64,000 nucleotides of DNA from positions 62,001-126,000 of the forward strand of contig JACGCK010000030.1 in NCBI GenBank assembly GCA_014925825.1, written 5' to 3'. Shown piece after piece: positions 57,200 through 64,000 of the stretch. Source of the stretch: Pholiota molesta (lineage: Eukaryota > Basidiomycota > Agaricomycetes > Agaricales > Strophariaceae). Numbering within the stretch: the stretch's first letter is position 1; each line of letters begins with the position of its first letter. The translations under genes were made by a program, and so were the position numbers. A model generated the notes under the pieces. The model made no database searches. It saw only the letters and a program-made list of their open reading frames with translations, and had not been told where the DNA came from.

Positions 57200-60100
57200 T
57201 TACTTCGACCCAGATGCTACAGTACCATTCGGGATATCCGACAAGGCCACAGACATATCTGCAATGCTAGCCGACATCCGAGCCACAAATGGCGGTAGAT
57301 CTCTCCACAGCTCTTCGCAGTGCATTTTGAGTTTGACATACATATTGGCCTGTCCTTTTGCATATGCAATGCGCCCTTCTACTTGGAACGGATAGGCAGA
57401 CTCAGAGTGGATTGGCCAGGCTTCTGGTACAGCCTTCGCCTGCCAGTCGTCAGATTTCCAGGTGAAGAAACGGAGAACGCGCTTCATCTCCTCCGAAAGT
57501 AGCGCGACCTCTTCTTTAAAGCGCTCGGATCGTGCTCTTGACTTGCACCATTCCGAACGCAAACCTAATAGTAGATGTATAAATATATTCGCTGGGAAAT
57601 CACAGATATAATGTCTTACGATCGGTGAGAAACCCTTCGTCGTCAATGTCATCGACCGGAACCTTCTTCCAGATCCACGACATCGATCGTTTTCCTTCGG
57701 ACTCCTTTCCTTTGCGAGTGTCTTTGCCTTCCGATATATCCCGGATATCTTCGGGTTTGAGAGGAAGGAGTTCATCCTTCCACTTAAACTCGAAGAGGTA
57801 GGGTGCTAATGCAGTCAGCGCGTCGAACGCGGTATTGTATTCCTCTGCTGCTGCCTTGATTTTGCTGTCGACGCCAGCAATTGTGTTCCTTGCCCTCGTA
57901 TTTTGCCCTTGTCCTCGAACGAATCGATCCTTGAACTTGTAGAGATGCGATCGGATTTGTAATTGTGTTTGAATAACATCTAGGGCTTCATGCGCTTGCG
58001 AGTATCGTATCTTCCATTCTATACGCTGCAGATGTGCAGGGACGCTGAGTGAGCCTTTGATCTGCGATGGCAACCAGAGCGCGACATCGAATGCTTTGAT
58101 TTCTGCCGCCGGGTCAGTGCGTTTGATATCGAAGGTTTCACGTAACTTTGGGACGCCTGGGAAATACAGCTGCTGGTATGATATCCAAGCGTCAATCTTG
58201 CGTTGCAGAGTGTTCACCTTCAATTGATGCTTTGTGCGTTGTCGATCGAGCGCGTGCTCCCAGACCTCCTTCGCCGAGATTTTGAGACGTCGCCTAAAGA
58301 ATAACAGTACCCAAATTAGAATTCCAGAGGGTTGCCAGCAGAAATGGATAATCTCACTGTTCAGCTTCCAGATCAATGCCGATTGAGATCAACACGCTTG
58401 GAGTTACGTTGTCATCCAAGCTCATATTTCTAGACAGCTCGAGATCGCGTGCTTCGTCTTCGGCTAGCTGCTTTAATACGGCTGCTTGCGTGGGTCCTTC
58501 GTGTTCAAGAAAGGTTCGTCAATTACATTATGTCTGCAGGTAAACTGATGCATCATACCGACAGTTGTCACTTCATATGGATTGGGCTCAGACTTATCAT
58601 CTTCCCATGCCTCAACCTCTTGTGTCCATCGCTCGACCGTTTCTTTTGGAAGAGTCGCCGTAAGTTGTTGATGTGCGATGGCATGATCCGCCATATCTTT
58701 TGCCGCGGCTTTCATCTTTCGGTGTAAACTCTCTCCTAGAAACGTGAAAGATCGCTCGACCGTTTCTTTTGGAAGAGTCGCCGTAAGTTGTTGATGTGCG
58801 ATGGCATGATCCGCCATATCTTTTGCCGCGGCTTTCATCTTTCGGTGTAAAAAATGTTCAATCGGGTGTTGGGAGTGGTGATTGGAAACTTACCCATCCC
58901 GGTAACTTTCTTCCAGTTTTCGTCACCCATATGACTGTCCAGGGTATCCGAGCGACTTCCAGGACCCATCTCCCGGGTACTAGTAGCCAACCCATTGATG
59001 TATACCCATCCGCGCTCCGGAGCTTCACCATCAGTACGTCCAGTACCTTTGGCGAAGTTGAACGAATATTCTGATCGGCAGGCGGCGATATGGGCAGGAA
59101 GGTGGAATTTGGGCACTAAATAGCGGATGAATGTGTTGGAATCGTGAACGAAGAACGTTGGGTTGAATTTGGTCATTCGTTCCTGAAGATGTATTGACCA
59201 TTGGCAGGCAATGTCATAGGAGACGACAAATGATGTTAATTCTGTGTTCTTCATTGTCGAATGGAAAATATAATCCATGTTGCAATATCTAGATCAAAAA
59301 TTATGAGAAGCAGCTCTAAAAATGATGCTACTGTCGTACCTTTCACCGCGTTGGAGATCTCCAACACCAATAGGTCGCTTCATGTCATGACGCGAACATA
59401 CACACGCGCCTATTCCTGTTGCAGCATGACCTTGCCCTGCCTTTTCCGACAGGTTAACCGCATCGTGACGTGAGCAAGTACTTTTCTATCTAAGATATCA
59501 GTAAAATTTGCAGCGGTATCAAACTAGGACTTACAGGCTCTTTATCACTCATAAAATCCTTTAAATACTCTTTGTATTCCTTCTCTTCGACAAAGTACGC
59601 GCAGCCGTGATTGAGTCCAGGATCAGCTTCAATACTCGATACGTGCTTCCTCTTTAGGCGGAAGTTTGCATCCAATGCGACGAAAAGTGTTTGTAGAAAG
59701 CTATCAATCATGTTAATAAGTAGAACCAATGAAGATTTTAATTAATTGCGACTCACTCGAGAGATCTGTCCAAATTAAGCGTAGGTAGCATGTTCTTTCC
59801 AGGTTGTGGGCACGCTGGACATAGAACCGCACACTCTCCTTCCTTCGTTCCTTCGATTCCTCCAGGTGCATGCCCTCGGCCAGCACGTTTCATGAGCTTC
59901 AAGTGGCGCCACTCATGAATCATCCGTAAAAGGGTTGTATATCGGTCCTAAGAAAGAATGACTATGTCAATACTAATGCATCACAGGAGTCGTCACAAGC
60001 CGAAGTGGGATGCAGCTTACCTTTGGCGGAGCAGTCCCTGTATTGTCGGTGCATCGGCTAATCGTTTGATAGAATTCGAAGACTGAGAGCTTGGATTCAT

Positions 60101-61103
60101 ATGAAAGGAGTTCCAGATATTCGAGCGATCTGAATGTCGCGGCTGATTTGGGATTAGTGATGGTGGCAGGAAATAGGCGAGCACAGAGGAGCTGAACAGT
60201 GTGTTGTTGCGTTATGTTCCCACACCCACAAAAGTCAAGTGCCACGGTATGTATTGCATTGGTGTCGACGATAACAAAATCGTCACCGCGAGATTGTTCG
60301 GGGCGCAGACACTGCTGACCACGCTTATGCCCAAGCTGGATCCTAAGCCCAAGTGTCTTCAAAGACGTTTTCTCGAAATGTTGACCGTTCCATTTCTAGA
60401 GCATCAAGGTAGAGATATTAAAATCAACATAGCGTGTTAGAATAGAAAATGTAGACTCACTTGAATCCGATGCAAAAATAGTCTCGCGTGCATACTTACA
60501 ATGCAGTTGGCGCATATCATTTCCCTTCCAAAGCAGTCAAGACATTCATACTCGGCCGGATTCTCCTGACATTCTGCGCAAGACTGTGTCGATGATCTGG
60601 CTCTACCGTTCAAGCCAATCATTTCTTCAAGGAATATTCCTGCCTGTGGGACAAATTCCCGGAGTGATTCATCCTAAATAACAAACAATTGAAAGTTGAA
60701 ATTATCAGTGATTTAATAAATTTTTGAAATAGGACTTCGTGATACGCACTCCCTTAGGTCTCAACCTCTTTATCTTCTCCGCATCAGGTCCCGACTGCCT
60801 ATCCAAAAAATCGAGGTACGCTTCATCGATCGGAACAGTAAGTAACGGGTCGCTTTCACCGTAGGTGTCTGTAGGATCGAGTAACAATTCTGGCCCTGTA
60901 TCTCTAGCATCACTTCCTGTGCCTCGGATTTGGGTCTGTATTGTCGACGTTACAGCTGAAATTTTTACTCCGGTGCCTGTGTTTGAGCTGCTAGAGACGG
61001 TATACTGTACATGACGGTGATCGATTTCTGTTTTTTGGGGGATCGGGGCTCTATAGTACGTTATTTGGGGAGCAGATTTCTTTTTTCCTGATGCCTTAGG
61101 CAT
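57200..61103 (-). CDS. KDZ (Kyakuja-Dileera-Zisupton) transposase, 1064 aa
   Basis: Model: complement(join(57200..57564,57620..58293,58358..58496,58559..58735,58894..59288,59340..59485,59535..59700,59757..59947,60021..60395,60461..60673,60750..61103)); eleven exons, every junction in phase, no stop. The N-terminus is acidic and disordered. A CxC2-type cysteine cluster follows (about 149-180: CAECQENPAEYECLDCFG, CANC, then H and HRIQ). The KDZ core includes TLGLRIQLGH, HTVALDFCGC, RCTDNTG, EWRHLKLMKRAGRGH, VVSYDIACQWSIHL (catalytic Asp), VPKFHLPAH and TDGEAPERGWVYIN (catalytic Glu). The C-terminal part is helical. Length and completeness suggest a recently active element. Exon 8 borders a 101-bp repeat described separately. 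Confidence 0.93.
58628..58851. repeat. 101-bp direct repeat within the KDZ gene
   Basis: 58628-58728 and 58751-58851 are identical or nearly so, separated by 22 bp (period 123 bp, a multiple of three). The downstream copy in plus coordinates lies in the modelled intron 58736-58893; the other is coding exon sequence. Confidence 0.9.
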
Positions 61104-61342
61104 GATACGACAGTGTTATTGACAAAGAAGGAGCAACGAGCTCAATTCTCAATCTTTACAAGTAATGCATTAGAGGCACGATGCAATGCATCAAGATCTA
61201 TATTAAGCCTAATAATCAAGGCACCTAAAGGTGTGGTTGGCTCGATCTCTAATGCATTAATCCAGTTGCAATAAATGTTGCATTGAAGGTTTATAGTACG
61301 GACGCTGTAAATTTTTAACACCCTGTCTTTACCACTCCACCT
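61104..61342. promoter_or_regulatory. Shared 239-bp divergent promoter region with ATGCAT motifs
   Basis: Lies between the start codons of the KDZ transposase (minus) and the next gene (plus). It contains TAATGCATTA-like copies at about 61164, 61183 and 61250 and the right inverted AATGCAACAT (61275-61284). It probably serves both genes; the motifs may bind transposase. Confidence 0.45.
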
Positions 61343-62097
61343 ATGGGGCGTCGTCCCAAATATTTGACTGTCGAAGACAAAGTCAAAGCTACGGAAGAGA
61401 GGAGGCGCCGCTATGCAAATTCTGCACAGTACGTAAACGATCTTATCATCACAGACTCAGGACAACATATTTATTTTACCATGCAAGTGGAAAGGCTGTT
61501 CGTTCTGAACAAAATCGGCGTGCGTATCAAAAGCGACGACAGAACACCAAGTCTGATAATGCGGCGGAGCCCATCTTAACACTTCCCGAGCTCCCCGAGC
61601 TTCCCAAACTTCTCAGAAGACATGCGCTCGAGCCACTTCCATTGCGATCCCAGTATTATCAGAGGGAAATATGCTCTCATGGCGACATACCTGACCACGA
61701 GATGTACACATATTGGGATCATCCTCCTTACAAAAACCCCGAGGAATATATGCCCGACATCGGATTCATTGCTCATTCTGACGCTGTCATCGCCCGAAGG
61801 AGGCGTCGCCAGCGTGAAGGGGAAGCACTTCGCCTTGCACGCTACGAACAGTCAAGTGATCACGAAATTCTGATGGAAATACATCGCGATATTCTCAAGA
61901 CTTTGAAGGAGTGGGACGATCTTCGAGTGGTGGTGGCGGAGAACAAAGCAGGATCTCTTCTCACCACTCACATGATGGGCATGTATCTACTTTATGGCAA
62001 GGCTCGTTTCGTGACCGACCTTATAGAGGACTGGCATGGGGTTCAGAAAGGGAGAGATGATTACGGGTTAGCAGTTGTATATTCGAATAGGTGGTGA
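61343..62097 (+). CDS. Basic-region protein, possible KDZ accessory gene, 231 aa
   Basis: Model: join(61343..61428,61488..62097), with a 59-bp intron (GTACGT donor, CAAG acceptor). The protein starts MGRRPKYLTVEDKVKATEER and continues across the junction as HGKAVRSEQNRRAYQKRRQN, a basic, bZIP-like DNA-binding segment (about residues 1-50). The remaining 180 residues are acidic and helical (DHEILMEIHRDILKTLKEWD), ending GLAVVYSNRW; no second domain recognised. It is transcribed divergently from the transposase across 239 bp. Genes of this type recur next to KDZ transposases in mushrooms as I recall them, so an accessory role is plausible but unproven. Confidence 0.65.
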
Positions 62098-63806
62098 TCA
62101 CACCGAAATGACAACTACTTCCGCCTGCTGCCTATATGTCATATGAAGTCCAAGTCTCTGGTACTGAATCACAAGCTTTACACTGCTCCCTTCGTAAATG
62201 TCCACGCACCCCAGCGAAGGGCATTCCGGATATGCTGTTGGTGTTATTCATGTCAGTATCATTGGCGCCTGAATATAATAATGACTCGCCCTTTTTTTTC
62301 TCTCGATAATCCATACCCATACATGATCATCGGTATCGATATGTCGAACCATTGGGCAATGTGTGAACCAAACGTGGTAGGCTTGCTCATAGAAAGCCAC
62401 GATTTTCTCGTGATCGCGTGTGGCAAGCGCTCGTCGGTAGTGTGGGACAAGCTCGCGCAAGGCTCTAATTTCGTCCCTGGTCCATGTCATTGCGGATGCT
62501 GTTTGAGGTAAGATTAATCTGAGATTCTACATATCTATTATAAGTAAAGCAAACCACTTGAGATAATAACTCTAAATGTCTGTTGGTGGCGTTTTGGTCG
62601 TGTTGGTGGCCCGTTCGTTGATAAGTGAATACGGGCTTGATATGGGGTTAGAGTACTCTTCGCACCAGCTATCGGCATACAAACGGCAGTATAGAACTGT
62701 ACAGTTTATCTACTTCTTGCGTTGCTGGCCGGTATAATTAAAAGGAATCCAGAGCGAAGCAGATGTGATGAGTTGCAAGCGGCAGCAGCCAATCCAATAT
62801 GGGATAAATGTCTGCTGAAAAAACATAGATTCTCGTTTGCAACACATTGAGCAGGGTCAATCCCTCCGAAACTTGAGAATAAACATTGTGTTACTCTCAC
62901 CAATAGGTCTTTATAAAAAATAGGGACCTTCGTTGTGGCAGTCGCCACATATGGAATAGTCAAATATGTAGAGCCAATACCCACATGAATAATTGTCTGC
63001 TGAATCCCAGCGTCAAAACATGTAAATCGCGTTTATATACACTATTTGACGGTTTCAGGGCACCAAATTTTCAGGATTCAATCTTCGGAATAGTATCTTT
63101 TCATATTTTCATATTGCAAAGATTTCCACATTGAAGGGTGATGTGAAATAAATGTATCGCTTGAATGTAGCACAAGTCTTCTTCAAATTCATATACTAAC
63201 TATGAATGCTCCTTCGATAAACGTTGCTCGGCGGCCCAGGAAAAAAAAAAAAAGCGGCTAGATAGATTATCTATCCCAGAGCATCTCTCTTGTTATATAA
63301 TCATAAAATATGAGTGGATTGTACATTCAGGGAGCAGCATGCTAGAGTTATATGTTATAGCGCTAAGTGACTTCGGCGCTACAAAGGCCCCAAAGAGTCC
63401 TCGATGTAAATCTGTGACACAAATAATTGACTAGCTACTGAAAGCGATTACCCATTGAATCAGTGTTAAGAGGAACCTCAATTTTATATGCTGCATATCC
63501 TATTTGTGTGGCATAACATACTTAACTCTGGGTGCTTGATGGGCGCTAAGACGGCACAAATTCAACCAAGGAACGAACCCGCCAAATTCAATTCAATTTT
63601 TTTTGACGGAAACTCAAAGACACGTAGAGAGGATTCAACAACGGAATCAATTTTTGACACTGAGGCATAAGACAAATCTAAATATGCAGTATTTACAAGG
63701 CGAGCACTACATATCTAGATCTAAAAGTCTGTTTCAAGCGCGAACACAAAATGGTACAAAGATCATTCGACAAATCGGGCCATTGGAAATGCGGTCAAAG
63801 CTGGCA
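62098..63806. other. Mostly gene-free region with one doubtful small ORF
   Basis: A minus-strand frame at 62248-62490 (80 codons, MTWTRDEIRALRELVPHYRR) is amphipathic and could be an exon of a small gene (a possible GTATGG donor near 62320, TTCAG acceptor near 62267), but nothing confirms it. Beyond this the DNA is AT-rich, with an A13 run at 63241-63253 and no gene seen to 63806. Confidence 0.35.
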
Positions 63807-64000
63807 CTAGGCAACAACACCACTTCCACCGCCTGCGCCGCTGGGGCCATCTCCGCCGTTAGGGCCTGCCCCACCAGGGCCTCGGTTGAAGTGGGGATAG
63901 ATAGGGCCGGGACGATAGACAATGCGTACAGCTCCTTTGGAGACAGCATCGAAAAAGGCAGCATCTGCTTCCCCCTTCGAGCTGTAACGCAGGTAACACG
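63807..64000 (-). CDS. Partial gene, Gly-rich C-terminus
   Basis: The frame is open from the window edge (64000) to a TAG at 63807-63809 and gives 64 residues: RYSSKGEADAAFFDAVSKGA, VRIVYRPGPIYPHF, then a Gly/Pro-rich tail (GGAGPNGGDGPSGAGGGSG). The first part faintly recalls the small domain found at the N-terminus of eukaryotic RNase H1, in fungal proteins of unknown function. Most of the gene is outside the window. Confidence 0.5.
   Translation of the reverse strand, partial: CYLRYSSKGEADAAFFDAVSKGAVRIVYRPGPIYPHFNRGPGGAGPNGGDGPSGAGGGSGVVA

Larger units (their letters stand above)
55533..61284. mobile_element. Putative KDZ DNA transposon
   Basis: The element is delimited by a short inverted AATGCAACAT pair (55533-55542 and 61275-61284). 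Inside are the ATGCAT motif array, the transposase gene and further motif copies at about 61165-61255. Boundaries are inferred from motif distribution; no target-site duplication was identified. The divergent gene at 61343 may be an accessory gene, in which case the true right end lies beyond 62.1 kb. Confidence 0.55.

Noticed and set aside
1..64000. tRNA, rRNA, CRISPR or bacterial operon features
   Set aside because: I found no tRNA cloverleaf or rRNA sequence, and the spliced gene structure is eukaryotic, so prokaryotic features such as CRISPR and ribosome-binding sites do not apply.

Overview
The window looks like nuclear DNA of a mushroom-forming basidiomycete (Agaricomycetes). Genes are dense with short introns of about 50-70 bp. 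Families typical of that class recur: F-box/LRR proteins, HET-domain proteins, KDZ transposase, a DUF6698-like relic, a PIN/XPG nuclease and Crypton-type tyrosine recombinase. Gene models below were built by hand from splice signals and reading-frame continuity; functions come from recognised motifs, with no database search.

Layout. 1-17 kb holds core metabolism plus duplicated F-box genes: the end of homoserine O-acetyltransferase, an unknown 236-aa gene, the E2 subunit of branched-chain 2-oxoacid dehydrogenase (BCKDH), two tandem F-box paralogues (7.6-9.6 and 12.5-14.5 kb) with a short-chain dehydrogenase between them, a small unknown gene, an F-box/LRR gene and a broken branched-chain aminotransferase. 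18-29.6 kb is a large direct segmental duplication. Each unit has a HET-domain gene followed by decayed PH/CRIB sequence resembling a Cla4/PAK kinase N-terminus. A third, much reduced copy of the same junction sits at 6.9-7.4 kb. 29.6-43.3 kb is gene-poor: AT-rich DNA, a 128-bp minisatellite, a dead DUF6698-like gene, one F-box gene and two unknown genes.

43.4-52.4 kb is a distinct island. It has GC-rich, low-complexity flanks sharing a 20-bp motif in opposite orientation. Inside lie a SAP-domain protein, a tyrosine recombinase with recognisable catalytic motifs, and a 2OG-Fe(II) dioxygenase resembling fungal TET/JBP (5-methylcytosine oxidising) proteins. An XPG/GEN1-like nuclease follows at 52.5-54.5 kb. 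At 55.5-62.1 kb lies an apparently intact KDZ transposon. Its 1064-aa transposase is bracketed by many copies of a TGATGCATTA-type palindromic motif, and a divergent gene for a basic-region protein follows.

The most interesting reading is that the 43.4-52.4 kb island is a composite mobile element joining a Crypton-like recombinase, a SAP DNA-binding protein and a DNA-modification enzyme, next to a KDZ element that may use short subterminal repeats. The island's boundaries and mobility are inference; the gene contents are read from the sequence.
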